From positions 41,243-105,242 of the forward strand of contig NZ_PIOD01000010.1 of NCBI RefSeq assembly GCF_003369565.1: a stretch of DNA of 64,000 nucleotides, given 5' to 3'. Position 1 is the stretch's first letter; each line of letters starts with the position of its first letter. The notes below the pieces were generated by a model. It had not been told where the DNA came from. It made no database searches and saw only the letters and a list, made by a program, of their open reading frames with translations. Origin of the DNA: Oceanobacillus chungangensis. Its GTDB lineage: Bacteria; Bacillota; Bacilli; Bacillales; Amphibacillaceae. Positions 1 through 10,842 of this stretch are shown here, piece after piece. The position numbers and the translations under genes were made by a program.

Positions 1-25
1 AGCAAGCAAGAAAGGAGTGACCTAG

Positions 26-388
26 ATGATCACAAAGCCTGACAGAAATGTACTACGTAAAAAGAGACACGGCCGAGTTCGTAAAAACCTTAGTGGAACA
101 GAAGCACGTCCTCGTTTAAACGTATATCGTTCAAATAAAAATATCTACGCACAAATTATCGATGATAATAACGGCGTAACATTAGCAAGTGCATCAACAA
201 AGGACAAAGAACTTAATGTTGAAGTTACTAGCAATGTAGATGCAGCTAAAAAAGTCGGTGAAATGGTAGCGAAGCGTGCTCAAGAAAAAGGAATTAAATC
301 CGTTGTTTTTGATCGCGGAGGCTATCTATACCATGGTCGTATACAAGCGTTGGCGGAAGCTGCTCGTGAGGCAGGTCTTGAATTTTAA
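26..388 (+). CDS. rplR: 50S ribosomal protein L18
   Basis: Binds 5S rRNA and helps dock it in the central protuberance of the large subunit. The 120-residue protein has the basic N-terminal tail (about residues 5-30) and the conserved C-terminal L18p core, ending [13 protein letters not shown] as in Bacillus L18. The ATG follows a good ribosome binding site (aaaggagtga). It is the first complete gene in the window and precedes rpsE by 21 bp, as in the spc operon of other Firmicutes. Very secure. Confidence 0.98.
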   Translation: MITKPDRNVLRKKRHGRVRKNLSGTEARPRLNVYRSNKNIYAQIIDDNNGVTLASASTKDKELNVEVTSNVDAAKKVGEMVAKRAQEKGIKSVVFDRGGYLYHGRIQALAEAAREAGLEF

Positions 389-409
389 TAAAAAGGAGGG
401 AACTCTTAA

Positions 410-913
410 ATGAAAACAAACATCGATCCGAACAAATTAGAACTTGAAGAACGTGTAGTTACGGTAAACCGTGTTGCTAAAGTAGTAAAAGGTGGACGTC
501 GTTTCCGTTTTGCAGCTCTAGTTGTTGTTGGAGATAAAAACGGTCATGTAGGTTTTGGTACTGGTAAAGCACAAGAAGTACCAGAAGCAATTAAAAAAGC
601 AGTTGATGATGCTAAGAAAAACTTAATTACTGTACCAATCGTTGGAACTTCAATTCCACACACAGTAAATGGTAAATTTGGATCTGGTCACGTATTAATG
701 AAACCAGCTTCTGAAGGTACTGGAGTTATCTCTGGTGGTCCAGTTCGTGCGATTTTAGAACTTGCTGGTGTCGGTGATATTCTTACAAAATCATTAGGTT
801 CAAACACACCAATTAATATGATTCGTGCAACATTAGATGGCTTAACACAATTAAAACGTGCAGAAGACGTAGCAAAACTACGTGGAAAGTCTGTAGAAGA
901 ACTGTTAGGATAA
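410..913 (+). CDS. rpsE: 30S ribosomal protein S5
   Basis: Small-subunit protein involved in decoding accuracy and mRNA entry. 167 residues, close to the 166 of B. subtilis. The N-terminal S5 double-stranded RNA-binding domain (about 10-80, with [18 protein letters not shown]) is followed by the C-terminal S5 fold. The VKGGRRF loop is where spectinomycin-resistance changes arise in other bacteria, and no deletion is seen here. RBS aaggaggg lies upstream; 16 bp separate it from rpmD. Confidence 0.98.
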   Translation: MKTNIDPNKLELEERVVTVNRVAKVVKGGRRFRFAALVVVGDKNGHVGFGTGKAQEVPEAIKKAVDDAKKNLITVPIVGTSIPHTVNGKFGSGHVLMKPASEGTGVISGGPVRAILELAGVGDILTKSLGSNTPINMIRATLDGLTQLKRAEDVAKLRGKSVEELLG

Positions 914-929
914 TAGGGAGGGAAACAAT

Positions 930-1112
930 ATGTCTAAACAATTAGAAATCACCCTCACACGGAGTGTTATTGGTCGAAAAGAAAAACAAATTAAAACTGT
1001 TGAAGCACTAGGGCTTAAGAAAATTCGCCAGTCCGTTGTTCGTGAAGATACTCCAGTTGTTCGTGGTATGATCAACGTCGTATCTCATCTTGTAACAGTT
1101 AAAGAAATATAA
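930..1112 (+). CDS. rpmD: 50S ribosomal protein L30
   Basis: Small large-subunit protein of 60 residues, the usual length of bacterial L30. The family pattern is clear: an N-terminal strand [10 protein letters not shown], then the helix [17 protein letters not shown] and the C-terminal [19 protein letters not shown] agggaggg precedes the ATG. It sits between rpsE and rplO in the conserved spc operon order. Confidence 0.97.
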   Translation: MSKQLEITLTRSVIGRKEKQIKTVEALGLKKIRQSVVREDTPVVRGMINVVSHLVTVKEI

Positions 1113-1142
1113 TACTATAAAGCTTAAAGAGGAGGTGCTTGT

Positions 1143-1583
1143 ATGAAACTTCATGAATTAAAAGCATCAGAAGGAACTCGCAAAGAGAGAAATCGTGTGG
1201 GTCGTGGAATGTCCTCAGGTAACGGGAAGACTTCTGGCAGAGGACATAAAGGACAAAACTCACGTTCAGGCGGCGGTGTACGCCCAGGGTTCGAGGGTGG
1301 TCAAATGCCATTATTCCAACGTTTACCGAAACGTGGCTTTAGCAACATTAATCGTAAAGAATTTGCTATAGTTAACTTAGATGCATTAAATCGCTTTGAA
1401 GACGGCACAGAAGTTACACCAGAGCTATTACTTGAAGAAGGTATCGTGAGCAAATTGAATTCCGGCATTAAGGTGCTAGGTTTTGGCGCTATCGAAAAGA
1501 AACTAACAGTAAAAGCTCATAAGTTCTCTGCTTCAGCTAAAGAAGCTATTGAGACAGCGGGCGGTAAGACTGAGGTGATCTAA
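1143..1583 (+). CDS. rplO: 50S ribosomal protein L15
   Basis: Large-subunit protein that binds 23S rRNA early in assembly. 146 residues, as in B. subtilis. The glycine/arginine-rich N-terminal extension (about 1-55, with [19 protein letters not shown]) precedes the globular L15 core. RBS agaggaggtg is strong. Its TAA stop shares one base with the secY ATG (TAATG), suggesting translational coupling of the ribosomal and translocase genes. Confidence 0.98.
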   Translation: MKLHELKASEGTRKERNRVGRGMSSGNGKTSGRGHKGQNSRSGGGVRPGFEGGQMPLFQRLPKRGFSNINRKEFAIVNLDALNRFEDGTEVTPELLLEEGIVSKLNSGIKVLGFGAIEKKLTVKAHKFSASAKEAIETAGGKTEVI

Positions 1584-2875
1584 TGTTTCGTACAATCTCC
1601 AATTTTTGGCGCGTGGCTGACATTAGACGAAAAATAGTTTTTACATTATTAATGTTAATTGTTTTTCGTCTAGGCACGTTCATTCCTGTGCCATTTACAG
1701 ATAAAGCAGCAATTGACTTTATGAACCAGCAGAACGTCTTTGGTTTCTTAAATACATTTGGTGGTGGAGCACTACAGAACTTTTCAATTTTTGCTATGGG
1801 AATAATGCCATATATTACGGCATCTATCATCATGCAATTATTGCAAATGGACATTGTTCCAAAATTTGCTGAGTGGAAGAAACAAGGCGAGATGGGACGC
1901 AAGAAAATTGCACAGGTTACACGCTATGCAGCAATCGGATTCGCATTCATTCAAGCAATTGCTATGTCAGCAGGGTTTAATGCAATGGCCGGTGGGTTGT
2001 TAATAGTTGATCCAGGTTTTATGAAATTCCTTGTAATTGCAATTGTATTAACGGCAGGTACAGCTTTCTTAATGTGGTTAGGTGAACAAATTACAGCACA
2101 TGGTGTTGGAAATGGAATCTCTGTAATTATTTTTGCTGGTATCGTTGCTGCAGTACCGAACGGTGTTGCTCAATTGTATAGTCAATATTTTGTAAATGCT
2201 GGTGATGAACTATTTATCAACATCATTATCGTTGCCTTAATTGTATTAGTTGCAATAGCTGTTGTAGTTGGAGTTATATTTGTTAACCAAGCATTACGAA
2301 AAATACCAGTTCAATACGCAAAAAAACTTGTAAATCGTTCTCCAGTTGGTGGTCAGTCAACACATTTACCTTTAAAAGTAAATGGTGCAGGGGTTATTCC
2401 TGTAATCTTTGCAGTAGCGTTTATCATGGCACCAAGGACGATTGCTAGTTTCTTTGAAGGTAATCAAGTAGCAGCAACACTTATGAATATATTTGATTAC
2501 ACTCAACCCGTTGGTATGGTAATATACTCAGCTCTAATCATTGCATTTGCATACTTCTATACATTTATTCAGGTTAATCCTGAGCAAATGGCAGAGAACT
2601 TGCAAAAACAAGGTGGCTATATTCCTGGAATTCGTCCAGGGAAGAATACTGAAACGTATCTTACACGTGTTCTATACCGTTTAACATTTGTAGGTGCGAT
2701 ATTCTTAGCAGTTGTTGCGGTATTACCAATTATCTTGGGTAGTCTTGCTAATCTGCCTAGTGCAGTACAAATCGGCGGCACAAGTTTACTAATCGTTGTA
2801 GGTGTAGCATTACAAACAATGAAACAATTAGAAAGTCAGTTAGTGAAGCGTCACTACAAAGGGTTTATTAAATAA
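1583..2875 (+). CDS. secY: Preprotein translocase subunit SecY
   Basis: Central channel subunit of the Sec translocon in the cytoplasmic membrane. 430 residues with ten predicted membrane segments. The N-terminal RRKIVFTLLMLIVFRLGTFIPVP, the plug region and the cytosolic loop ending IRPGKNTETYL are typical of the family. It overlaps the rplO stop by one base, so it is probably translated by coupling. adk follows after 33 bp, as in B. subtilis. Confidence 0.98.
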   Translation: MFRTISNFWRVADIRRKIVFTLLMLIVFRLGTFIPVPFTDKAAIDFMNQQNVFGFLNTFGGGALQNFSIFAMGIMPYITASIIMQLLQMDIVPKFAEWKKQGEMGRKKIAQVTRYAAIGFAFIQAIAMSAGFNAMAGGLLIVDPGFMKFLVIAIVLTAGTAFLMWLGEQITAHGVGNGISVIIFAGIVAAVPNGVAQLYSQYFVNAGDELFINIIIVALIVLVAIAVVVGVIFVNQALRKIPVQYAKKLVNRSPVGGQSTHLPLKVNGAGVIPVIFAVAFIMAPRTIASFFEGNQVAATLMNIFDYTQPVGMVIYSALIIAFAYFYTFIQVNPEQMAENLQKQGGYIPGIRPGKNTETYLTRVLYRLTFVGAIFLAVVAVLPIILGSLANLPSAVQIGGTSLLIVVGVALQTMKQLESQLVKRHYKGFIK

Positions 2876-2893
2876 GTTCTCTGCTGCCAATGA

Positions 2894-3553
<660 letters not shown>

Positions 3554-3734
3554 AACGATTTTAATTACATCTAGCGCGGAATAGATGCATTTCTATCTGT
3601 AAAAAGTTATAATTAAAGTCGTGAGTAATTTAAAAATTAAAATGTATTGCTTTAAATAAAGTGACACAGGTCAAATATAGAAGTAGCCCTTTAAGAGGGA
3701 ATATATTTTTCTAATGCCTTAGTGCAGGTGATCG
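3554..3734. other. adk-KOW intergenic gap where map is expected
   Basis: About 180 bp of AT-rich sequence with no open frame of useful length. It holds an imperfect 12-bp inverted repeat (about 3556-3567 with 3610-3621, CGATTTTAATTA against TAATTAAAGTCG) enclosing a smaller hairpin. No remnant resembling methionine aminopeptidase was recognised. The structure could be a processing site, a weak terminator or the scar of a deletion; nothing decides between these. Confidence 0.5.
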
Positions 3735-4064
3735 TTGTTGAACACAGGAGATCAGGTTCTGATGCTAGGTCAGGTTGTTCGTATTTTGCAAGGTCGTGAT
3801 GCGGGTCTTTATATGATAATCATTCATGTAGTGGATCATCATACTGTCTTGTTAGCTGATGGGGAGAGGCGAAAGACGAATAGGCCAAAGAGAAAGAATC
3901 TACATCACCTTGAGAAGCTGGACTATATTTCCCCAGAAGTCCAAAACAGCCTTCTAGAAACTGGTCGTGTCACAAATGGGAAATTGCGATTTGCCATATC
4001 TAAGTTTAAAAGTGAGATTGTGACTGATTTGAAGAAGGGAGATCTACACGATGGCAAAAGATGA
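3735..4064 (+). CDS. KOW-domain RNA-binding protein (YbzG/RplGB-like)
   Basis: Small protein of the L14e-like KOW family found between adk/map and infA in Bacilli; a role in ribosome or RNA binding is inferred from the family. 109 residues. The motif [19 protein letters not shown] and the following LLADGERRK tract match the family. The start is TTG, with a second TTG directly behind it (3738) that has better spacing from the upstream aggtg, so either may be used. The 3' end overlaps infA by 14 bp. Confidence 0.85.
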   Translation: MLNTGDQVLMLGQVVRILQGRDAGLYMIIIHVVDHHTVLLADGERRKTNRPKRKNLHHLEKLDYISPEVQNSLLETGRVTNGKLRFAISKFKSEIVTDLKKGDLHDGKR

Positions 4065-4269
4065 TGTAATTGAAGTAGAAGGCACCGTAACAGATACATT
4101 GCCTAACGCAATGTTTAAAGTAGAGCTTGAAAACGGCCATACGGTCTTAGCACATGTATCTGGTAAAATCCGTATGCATTTTATCCGTATTCTGCCAGGT
4201 GACAAAGTAACGGTTGAGCTTTCTCCGTATGATTTGACAAAAGGACGAATTACGTATCGTTATAAATAA
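4051..4269 (+). CDS. infA: Translation initiation factor IF-1
   Basis: Binds the ribosomal A site during initiation. 72 residues, the universal length, with the S1/OB fold and the conserved ending [15 protein letters not shown] gaaggga lies inside the end of the KOW gene, so the two genes are translationally linked. rpmJ follows after 31 bp. Confidence 0.98.
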   Translation: MAKDDVIEVEGTVTDTLPNAMFKVELENGHTVLAHVSGKIRMHFIRILPGDKVTVELSPYDLTKGRITYRYK

Positions 4270-4285
4270 ACGAGCTCCGATATAA

Positions 4286-4414
<129 letters not shown>

Positions 4415-4438
4415 AACCTTAGGAGGTGCAACTATTCT

Positions 4439-4804
4439 ATGGCACGTATAGCAGGTATTGACATCCCACGTGATAAACGTGTTGTCATTTCTTTAACTTA
4501 TATCTTTGGAATTGGTAAAGTTACCGCACAGAAAGTCCTTAAAGAAGCAGGCGTTTCAGAAGACACTCGTGTTCGTGATTTAACTGAAGACGAATTAGGT
4601 AGAATTCGTACAGCAATCGATCAATATAATACGGAAGGTGACCTTCGTCGTGAAGTATCACTTAACATTAAACGTTTGATCGAAATTGGTTCATATAGAG
4701 GCCTTCGTCATCGTCGTAGCTTACCAGTTCGTGGACAACATACTAAAAACAACTCACGTACTCGTAAAGGCCCACGTCGTACAATGGCTAACAAGAAAAA
4801 ATAA
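4439..4804 (+). CDS. rpsM: 30S ribosomal protein S13
   Basis: Head protein of the small subunit that contacts the P-site tRNA and the large subunit. 121 residues, as in B. subtilis. The N-terminal [15 protein letters not shown] and the basic tail [18 protein letters not shown] are diagnostic. RBS taggaggtg is strong; rpsK follows at 25 bp. Confidence 0.98.
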   Translation: MARIAGIDIPRDKRVVISLTYIFGIGKVTAQKVLKEAGVSEDTRVRDLTEDELGRIRTAIDQYNTEGDLRREVSLNIKRLIEIGSYRGLRHRRSLPVRGQHTKNNSRTRKGPRRTMANKKK

Positions 4805-4829
4805 AGTAGTAAAGGAGGTTAACTAATCA

Positions 4830-5219
4830 ATGGCACGTAATACTAATACACGTAAACGTCGTGTGAAAAAGAATATTGAATCAGGTATCGCGCATATCCG
4901 TTCTACATTTAACAATACAATTGTTACAATTACGGATACACAAGGTAATGCAGTTGGCTGGAGCTCAGCAGGTGCATTAGGCTTTAAGGGTTCACGTAAA
5001 TCTACTCCATTTGCTGCTCAAATGGCTGCAGAAACTGTAGCTAAATCAGCAATCGAAAATGGCATGAAGACATTAGAGGTTACTGTTAAAGGGCCTGGAG
5101 CTGGACGTGAAGCAGCAATTCGTTCACTTCAAGCAGCTGGTTTAGAAGTTACAGCAATTGTTGACGTAACTCCAGTTCCTCATAATGGATGCCGCCCACC
5201 AAAACGTCGTCGTGTATAA
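4830..5219 (+). CDS. rpsK: 30S ribosomal protein S11
   Basis: Platform protein of the small subunit near the E site. 129 residues, with the conserved glycine-rich [19 protein letters not shown] and the ending [16 protein letters not shown] aaggaggt. A gap of about 200 bp then separates it from rpoA. Confidence 0.98.
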   Translation: MARNTNTRKRRVKKNIESGIAHIRSTFNNTIVTITDTQGNAVGWSSAGALGFKGSRKSTPFAAQMAAETVAKSAIENGMKTLEVTVKGPGAGREAAIRSLQAAGLEVTAIVDVTPVPHNGCRPPKRRRV

Positions 5220-5417
5220 TTTTACCGTATAGAATTTGTCACCCTGTCTATAATGGGTTATGATAGCTAAAAAAAGTAGATTTATTTTTTAAGACATCAG
5301 GACAGGACAGTACGAATGAATTGCAGGTAGTGCAGAAACGCCAACTGCCTATTGAGGAATTTCGGTTAGACATGGGTCTAGCCGGGGTTTCGACGTTTTA
5401 AAGGAGGGTTTTGTTGA
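5220..5417. other. rpsK-rpoA intergenic region
   Basis: 198 bp without a gene, comparable to the gap at this place in B. subtilis. A TATAAT lies at 5249-5254, but no acceptable -35 is found 16-18 bp upstream, so a promoter is not claimed. The stretch near 5330-5400 has several short inverted repeats and may be a leader or RNA-processing region ahead of rpoA. RBS aaaggaggg ends the region. Confidence 0.4.
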
Positions 5418-6362
5418 ATGATCGAAATAGAAAAGCCAAATATTGAAACGATTGAAATTAGCGATGATGCTACTTTCGGGAAATTCGTAGTAGAACCACT
5501 TGAACGTGGATATGGTGCCACTCTAGGAAACTCCTTGCGTCGTATCTTACTATCCTCACTTCCAGGTGCTGCCGTTACATCAATTCAAATTGATGGTGCT
5601 TTACATGAGTTCTCAACTATCGATGGAGTTGTCGAAGATGTCACTCAAATTATTTTGAGCTTAAAGAAGTTAGCACTTAAGATTTATTCTGATGAACCGA
5701 AAACGATTGAATTATCTGTTCAAGGTGAAGGGGTAGTAACTGCTGCTGACCTTACGTATGACAGTGATGTAGAAGTGTTGAATCCGGATTTGAAGATCGC
5801 TACTTTAAATAGTAAAGGCGCTTTAAACATGAGAATGACAGCTGAGCGTGGTCGAGGATATCGCCAAGCTGAGCAGAATAAACATGAGGATCAACCAATA
5901 GGTGTTATTGCGATTGATTCTATTTTTACACCTGTATCACGTGTTTCCTACCAAGTAGAAAACACAAGAGTAGGTCAAAATGCAAACTATGATAAATTAA
6001 CAATTGATGTCTCTACTGATGGAAGCATTCGTCCTGAAGAAGCAGTTTCTTTAGGTGCTAAAATCATTACAGAGCATTTTAATATTTTCGTAGGGCTAAC
6101 GGATGAGGCACAAAATGCCGAAATTATGGTTGAAAAAGAAGAAGATCAAAAAGAGAAAGTTATGGAAATGACAATCGAAGAACTTGATCTTTCTGTTAGA
6201 TCTTATAACTGCTTAAAACGCGCTGGAATTAATACTGTTCAAGAGCTTGCAAATAAGAGCGAAGAAGATATGATGAAGGTTCGTAATTTAGGTCGTAAAT
6301 CACTTGAAGAAGTTAAACATAAATTAGCAGATCTTGATTTAGGTTTGCGTAATGACGACTGA
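5418..6362 (+). CDS. rpoA: RNA polymerase alpha subunit
   Basis: Scaffold for assembly of core RNA polymerase and a target of activators and UP elements. 314 residues, equal to B. subtilis RpoA. The N-terminal domain (about 1-230) has [23 protein letters not shown]. After an acidic linker, the C-terminal domain holds [16 protein letters not shown] and the [14 protein letters not shown] helix. The start is the ATG 8 bp after aaggagggt. Confidence 0.99.
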   Translation: MIEIEKPNIETIEISDDATFGKFVVEPLERGYGATLGNSLRRILLSSLPGAAVTSIQIDGALHEFSTIDGVVEDVTQIILSLKKLALKIYSDEPKTIELSVQGEGVVTAADLTYDSDVEVLNPDLKIATLNSKGALNMRMTAERGRGYRQAEQNKHEDQPIGVIAIDSIFTPVSRVSYQVENTRVGQNANYDKLTIDVSTDGSIRPEEAVSLGAKIITEHFNIFVGLTDEAQNAEIMVEKEEDQKEKVMEMTIEELDLSVRSYNCLKRAGINTVQELANKSEEDMMKVRNLGRKSLEEVKHKLADLDLGLRNDD

Positions 6363-6406
6363 TAAACACAGTCACCTTTAGAGATTTTTGAAAGGGAGGT
6401 ACTAAC

Positions 6407-6760
6407 ATGGCTAGAAAATTTGGACGTAGTACAGACAGCCGTATGGCAATGCTTCGCAACCTTGCATCTGATTTAATTATTCATGAACGGATTGAAACTA
6501 CAGAAGCAAAAGCGAAGGATTTAAAATCGATTGTAGATAAAATGATTACATTAGGTAAACGTGGAGATCTTCACGCTCGCCGTCAAGCAGCAGCATTCCT
6601 TTATAACAAAGAAGCTGATGAAGAAAATAATGTAATTCAAAAACTTTTTGATGATGTTGCTAAACGCTATGATGAGAGACAAGGTGGATACACACGTGTT
6701 CTTAAACTTGGTGAACGCCAAGGCGATGGCGCAAAAATGGCAATCATTGAATTGGTCTAA
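6407..6760 (+). CDS. rplQ: 50S ribosomal protein L17
   Basis: Large-subunit protein near the exit tunnel. 117 residues. It starts [18 protein letters not shown] and ends [15 protein letters not shown], close to Bacillus L17. RBS aagggaggt. It is the last gene of the alpha operon; a hairpin with a T tract follows. Confidence 0.98.
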   Translation: MARKFGRSTDSRMAMLRNLASDLIIHERIETTEAKAKDLKSIVDKMITLGKRGDLHARRQAAAFLYNKEADEENNVIQKLFDDVAKRYDERQGGYTRVLKLGERQGDGAKMAIIELV

Positions 6761-6776
6761 ACAAGAAACATGCGGC

Positions 6777-6824
6777 AAGGGCAGGACTTTAATCTCTAAC
6801 GAGGTGAATCCAAGCCCTTTTTTT
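6777..6824 (+). terminator. Probable terminator after rplQ
   Basis: Outer stem AAGGGC/GCCCTT, with a further GGA/TCC pairing inside an internal loop, followed directly by a run of T. It lies 16 bp after the rplQ stop and would end the alpha operon transcript. The loop is long, so efficiency is uncertain. Confidence 0.6.
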
Positions 6825-6829
6825 GTAGT

Positions 6830-7018
6830 AAGGAAAAGTATAGCGGGCTTGCCCAGAGACGGAGGGCATAGGCAAGGGACCTAAGAGTGGCGAACTTACC
6901 ACTCGAAGTGCCAATTGCTTATGACGGTAGCCTCTAGGAGTTTGAGCTAGACAAGGAAAAATGCAAGCGACCGTTTAGAGGCGGTATTTTTTCGTAGAAT
7001 GATTATATCGTCACGTAC
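6830..7018. other. Intergenic region before the tandem array
   Basis: No convincing gene. The stretch has a CCTCTA...TAGAGG pairing across about 6931-6982 ending in GGTATTTTTTCG, which could act as a further terminator. The fragment gcaagcgaccgtttag near 6963 resembles the edge of a dispersed repeat seen elsewhere in the window (28570, 32785, 57650). Confidence 0.35.
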
Positions 7019-7400
7019 GAGCCATATCAGCAGGAGAACAATATATCAGCATGAGCTCAAGGATATCGGCAAGAGAAAAAATATATCAGCATGGGCGCAA
7101 GTATATCAGCAGGAGAAAAAATATATCGCCACGAGCGCAAGTATATCAGCAGGAGAAAAAATATATCGCCACGAGCGCAAGTGTATCAGCAGGAGAAAAA
7201 ATATATCGCCACGAGCGCAAGTATATTAGCAGGAGAAAAAATATATCGCCACGAGCGCAAGGATATCGGCAGGAGAAAAAATATATCGCCACGAGCGCAA
7301 GGATATCGGCAGGAGAAAAAATATATCAGCATGAGCGCAAGTATATCAGCAGGAGAAACGATAAATCACTCCGTGCGAAGCGATATCGGCAGTACAAAAA
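7019..7400 (+). repeat. Tandem array, 40-bp period made of two 20-bp halves
   Basis: About nine copies of a 40-bp unit. Each unit consists of a half like gtatatcagcaggagaaaaa and a half like atatatcgccacgagcgcaa, so the basic period is 20 bp with the shared core TATATCRSC. The middle copies are almost identical; copies at both edges diverge. Because 40 is not a multiple of three, several frames stay open across it, giving spurious reading frames that would wrongly extend ecfA1 at its N-terminus. A related array lies at about 60175-60285 in the opposite orientation. Confidence 0.9.
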
Positions 7401-7437
7401 TCCCAGGCAGGAGTATAGGTTAGGAGAGATATTTTTA

Positions 7438-8277
7438 ATGAGTAGAAAGTTAATTGAGTTTAGAAATGTATCGTTTCGATATGGAGAAGAGCAGCCTTGG
7501 GTATTAAAAAATGTTTCATTTGATATTTACGAAGATGAGTGGGTAGCGATTATTGGCCATAATGGCTCTGGAAAATCTACTATCGCTAAGCTCGTAAATG
7601 GATTGCTTTTCCCGCAGCAAGGGGAAATTATTATAGATGGACAAGAAGTAAATGAGGCATCCATCTGGAATATTCGCAAAGAAGTTGGAATGGTGTTTCA
7701 AAATCCCGATAATCAGTTTGTAGGGGCGACAGTTCAGGATGATGTTGCGTTTGGGATGGAAAATCGCGGTTTTCCCCGTGAAAAAATGGTGAAGCGTATT
7801 GATGAAACATTGAATGCAGTCGGAATGCAGGCCTATCGGATGACAGAGCCACATCGCCTGTCTGGTGGGCAGAAACAACGTGTTGCGATTGCAAGTGTGT
7901 TGGCAATTTCACCGAAAGTACTAATTCTTGATGAGGCGACCGCAATGCTTGATCCAAATGGTCGCAAGGAAATTATGGAAACTGTATCGCAGCTCCAAAG
8001 CAATCAAGGGCTTTCCTTAATCACGATTACACATGATTTACATGAAGTCGTACAAGCAGATCGTGTTATTGTTATGAATGAAGGCGAAATATGGGATGAG
8101 GCTACTCCACGAGAGATATTCTCCAAAAAAGATGAACTTCGGATAATCGGATTGGATGTACCATTTGTAGCCATTTTAGCTGATGAACTTAATCAAGTGG
8201 GAATCACAATTTCGCAAGAACCTTTAAACCACGAAGAGCTATTGGAGGAATTATGGACATTACATTCGAGAACGTAA
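7438..8277 (+). CDS. ecfA1: ECF transporter ATP-binding subunit EcfA1
   Basis: One of two ATPases of the shared energy-coupling module that drives vitamin and cofactor uptake by interchangeable S components. With the ATG at 7438 the protein has 279 residues: Walker [10 protein letters not shown] at 40-48, signature LSGGQ at 141-145, Walker B VLILDE at 161-166. The frame is open further upstream into the tandem array, but the RBS taggaga at 7421-7428 and the family length place the start here. It overlaps ecfA2 by 25 bp. Confidence 0.96.
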   Translation: MSRKLIEFRNVSFRYGEEQPWVLKNVSFDIYEDEWVAIIGHNGSGKSTIAKLVNGLLFPQQGEIIIDGQEVNEASIWNIRKEVGMVFQNPDNQFVGATVQDDVAFGMENRGFPREKMVKRIDETLNAVGMQAYRMTEPHRLSGGQKQRVAIASVLAISPKVLILDEATAMLDPNGRKEIMETVSQLQSNQGLSLITITHDLHEVVQADRVIVMNEGEIWDEATPREIFSKKDELRIIGLDVPFVAILADELNQVGITISQEPLNHEELLEELWTLHSRT

Positions 8278-9122
8278 CTTACATTTATCAACCTAATTCA
8301 CCATTCGAACATAAAGCATTAGACAATGTTTCATTTCATATTGAATCGGGTTCATTTGTAGCAATTATCGGTCATACCGGTTCAGGGAAGTCAACTTTGA
8401 TTAACCATCTAAACGGTCTATCTGTGCCAACAGAGGGAATTGTATCTATTGGTGATTACCATCTGTCTAAAGAAGACAAGCCGAAGAATATGAAAGAATT
8501 ACGCAGCCGTGTTGGCGTTGTTTTTCAATATCCAGAACATCAATTATTTGAAGAAAACGTTGAGAAGGATATAGCCTTTGGACCCGAGAACTTCGATGTT
8601 CCAAAAGAAGAGATTAAGAAACGTATCGAAGCGATAGTTCCAGCAGTAGGGTTGCCTACAAGCGTATTAGAACGGTCGCCATTTGATTTAAGCGGTGGAC
8701 AGATGCGTAGGGTCGCGATTGCTGGTGTTCTTGCCATTAAACCGGATATACTCGTCCTGGATGAACCAACAGCTGGACTCGACCCTAGGGGACAGAAGGA
8801 TATTATGGAAATGTTCTATCGTTTACATAAGGAAGAAGGCCTAACAACTGTTCTTGTCACACATAGCATGGAGGATGCGGTAAAGTATGCCGATCAGGTG
8901 ATCATTTTAAATAATGGAACCAAGTACATGGAAGGAAAACCTGAGGAAGTTTTTGTTCAAAAGGATGCATTGAACCGAGTTCAATTAGATGTACCAGAAA
9001 TGGTTCGCTTTTTAAACTCCTTCAAGGAGCGATTCGGTGAGGAAATTCCTTTTGAAAAACAATCAGTCAAGGAACTAGCACAGATAATACAGCCAGTAGT
9101 TAAAGGAGCGAAAGTCAAATGA
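8253..9122 (+). CDS. ecfA2: ECF transporter ATP-binding subunit EcfA2
   Basis: Second ATPase of the energy-coupling module. 289 residues: Walker [10 protein letters not shown] at 40-48, signature LSGGQ at 146-150, Walker B LVLDEP near 167-172. The RBS ggagga lies within ecfA1. Its stop overlaps the ecfT start by 4 bp (ATGA), so the three subunits are probably made in fixed ratio. Confidence 0.96.
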   Translation: MDITFENVTYIYQPNSPFEHKALDNVSFHIESGSFVAIIGHTGSGKSTLINHLNGLSVPTEGIVSIGDYHLSKEDKPKNMKELRSRVGVVFQYPEHQLFEENVEKDIAFGPENFDVPKEEIKKRIEAIVPAVGLPTSVLERSPFDLSGGQMRRVAIAGVLAIKPDILVLDEPTAGLDPRGQKDIMEMFYRLHKEEGLTTVLVTHSMEDAVKYADQVIILNNGTKYMEGKPEEVFVQKDALNRVQLDVPEMVRFLNSFKERFGEEIPFEKQSVKELAQIIQPVVKGAKVK

Positions 9123-9922
9123 ATAATTCCTTAATTATTGGTCAGTATGTTCCAGGTAATTCGCTTGTCCATAAATTGGATCCAAGAACAAAAATTACGA
9201 TCATCTTTTTCTATGTGATTACCGTTTTCTTCGCAAATAGTTTAGCGAGCTATAGTGTACTCGTTGTATTTGCACTTGCATGTATGTTCACGTCACGAGT
9301 TCCATTACGTTTTATTATGAAGGGTCTCACACCGGTATGGTTCTTAATTATATTTACGTTTATTCTGCACTTATTTGTTACAAAAGAAGGAACGGTTATT
9401 TTTGATTTTTGGATTTTCGAATTCTATTCGGGTGGTGTCATTCAGGGATTTGCAATTTCAATCCGGTTCTTCCTGTTAATTCTTGTAACTTCATTACTTA
9501 CGTTAACAACGACACCAATTGAAATAACTGATGCGATTGAAGACATGCTGCGACCATTAAACAAAGTTAGATTTCCAGTTCATGAGCTTGCACTCATGAT
9601 GTCGATTTCTTTACGCTTTATTCCTACTCTAATGCAGGAAACGGATAAGATTTCCAGAGCACAGGCATCGCGTGGTGTTGATTTTCGTACAGGGCCAATA
9701 AAGGACCGGATAAAAGCGGTAGTCCCTCTGTTAGTTCCACTGTTTGTTAGTGCATTTAAACGTGCTGAAGAGCTTGCAATGGCAATGGAGGCACGTGGCT
9801 ATCAAGGTGGAGAGGGCCGTACGAAGTTGCGTGAACTGAAAATCGAGCTACGGGACATTATGGTCTATCTTCTCTTTGCATGTGTCATAGCATTGTTATT
9901 TTTAACTAGAAATTATTCGTAA
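9119..9922 (+). CDS. ecfT: ECF transporter transmembrane subunit EcfT
   Basis: Membrane scaffold that couples EcfA1/A2 to substrate-binding S components. 267 residues with about five membrane segments. Two coupling-helix signatures are seen: SRAQASRG (about 180) and [10 protein letters not shown] (about 222). RBS aaaggagc lies in ecfA2. truA follows at 16 bp, as in other Bacillaceae. Confidence 0.96.
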   Translation: MNNSLIIGQYVPGNSLVHKLDPRTKITIIFFYVITVFFANSLASYSVLVVFALACMFTSRVPLRFIMKGLTPVWFLIIFTFILHLFVTKEGTVIFDFWIFEFYSGGVIQGFAISIRFFLLILVTSLLTLTTTPIEITDAIEDMLRPLNKVRFPVHELALMMSISLRFIPTLMQETDKISRAQASRGVDFRTGPIKDRIKAVVPLLVPLFVSAFKRAEELAMAMEARGYQGGEGRTKLRELKIELRDIMVYLLFACVIALLFLTRNYS

Positions 9923-9938
9923 GAGAGGCTGGACTAGT

Positions 9939-10685
9939 ATGGGAAGACTGAAATGTACAATCAACTATGATGGTTATGAATTCTTTGGCTTCCAACACCA
10001 GCCGACGAAGCGTACTGTTCAAGGAGAACTGGAAAAGGTTTTAAAGCAGATTCATAAAGGGGAATCGGTACGCCTGCAGGCATCGGGACGTACCGATGCA
10101 GGCGTTCATGCAAAGGGACAGGTAATTCATTTCGATTCACCTTTCGATATTCCTGAGTTAGGATGGAAGCGAGCGATGAATACCTTGTTACCGGATGATG
10201 TTTATATTGAAAAGGTTGAAAGGGTTACAGATGCGTTTCATGCGAGATATAGTGCAGTGGAAAAAGAATATCACTATTTCGTTTGGAATGCTGAGAAACC
10301 AGACGTATTTAAACGAAACTATGCGTATTATTTTCCATATCATCTCGACATAGAGAAAATGCAGGAAGCATGTAGCTATTTAGAAGGTACGCATGATTTC
10401 ACAACGTTTTCTTCAGCAAAGGCGACGACAAAGGGGAGTAAGGTAAGAACGATTTACCAAGCAACCTGCAATCGAAAAGGAGCGGAAATTGAGTTCGTTT
10501 TCCGCGGATCTGGCTTTTTGTATAATATGGTACGAATTATGGTTAGCGTGTTATTAGATATCGGGCAAGGAAGAAGACTGCCAGCCGATATTAAGATGCT
10601 ATTGGAAGGGGAAAATCGACAGCTTGCAGGTAAAACAATTGCACCTCAAGGACTGTACTTATGGCAAGTAAAATATGATAAATAA
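9939..10685 (+). CDS. truA: tRNA pseudouridine(38-40) synthase TruA
   Basis: Isomerises uridines 38-40 in the tRNA anticodon stem-loop. 248 residues. The catalytic motif GRTDAGVHA has the nucleophile at Asp53. Other family marks are KEYHYFVWN and FRGSGFLYNMVRIM. RBS agaggct is modest. The gene ends just before the rplM promoter and leader. Confidence 0.97.
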   Translation: MGRLKCTINYDGYEFFGFQHQPTKRTVQGELEKVLKQIHKGESVRLQASGRTDAGVHAKGQVIHFDSPFDIPELGWKRAMNTLLPDDVYIEKVERVTDAFHARYSAVEKEYHYFVWNAEKPDVFKRNYAYYFPYHLDIEKMQEACSYLEGTHDFTTFSSAKATTKGSKVRTIYQATCNRKGAEIEFVFRGSGFLYNMVRIMVSVLLDIGQGRRLPADIKMLLEGENRQLAGKTIAPQGLYLWQVKYDK

Positions 10686-10698
10686 ATGCCTATTGAAC

Positions 10699-10728
10699 TT
10701 GACAATTACCGGTCATATGTTATATTAT
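10699..10728 (+). promoter_or_regulatory. Sigma-A promoter for rplM-rpsI
   Basis: TTGACA at 10699-10704 and TATTAT at 10723-10728, with an 18-bp spacer (or TATATT at 10721 with 16 bp). It lies just downstream of truA and in front of the L13 leader. Confidence 0.8.
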
Positions 10729-10805
10729 TATCTATGGCATTTTATTTCTAAATAAACCATGATTAGCCCCGGAATCTAATTATGTTGACTATAGGAATAA
10801 CAAAT
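10727..10805 (+). ncRNA. Ribosomal protein L13 leader
   Basis: The 5' leader between the promoter and rplM contains the conserved core ...ccatg-attagccccggaatctaattatg... and closes with complementary arms near 10727-10737 and 10789-10801 (ctatgg against ctatagg). This matches the L13 leader known from low-GC Firmicutes, thought to mediate autogenous control by L13. The call rests on recognising the core sequence by eye, so the boundaries are approximate. Confidence 0.75.
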
Positions 10806-10842
10806 TTGAAACGAATTTTTATATATATGGAGGGAAATTATC

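Noticed and set aside
5249..5254. TATAAT between rpsK and rpoA as an internal promoter
   Set aside because: No acceptable -35 at 16-18 bp upstream.
7019..7400. CRISPR-like array
   Set aside because: Units are contiguous tandem repeats without unique spacers, and no cas genes are present.
6999..7437. Open frames across the tandem array, including an apparent 129-residue N-terminal extension of ecfA1
   Set aside because: The 40-bp period keeps several frames open by chance, the translation is a meaningless repeat, and EcfA1 has a normal length and RBS from 7438.
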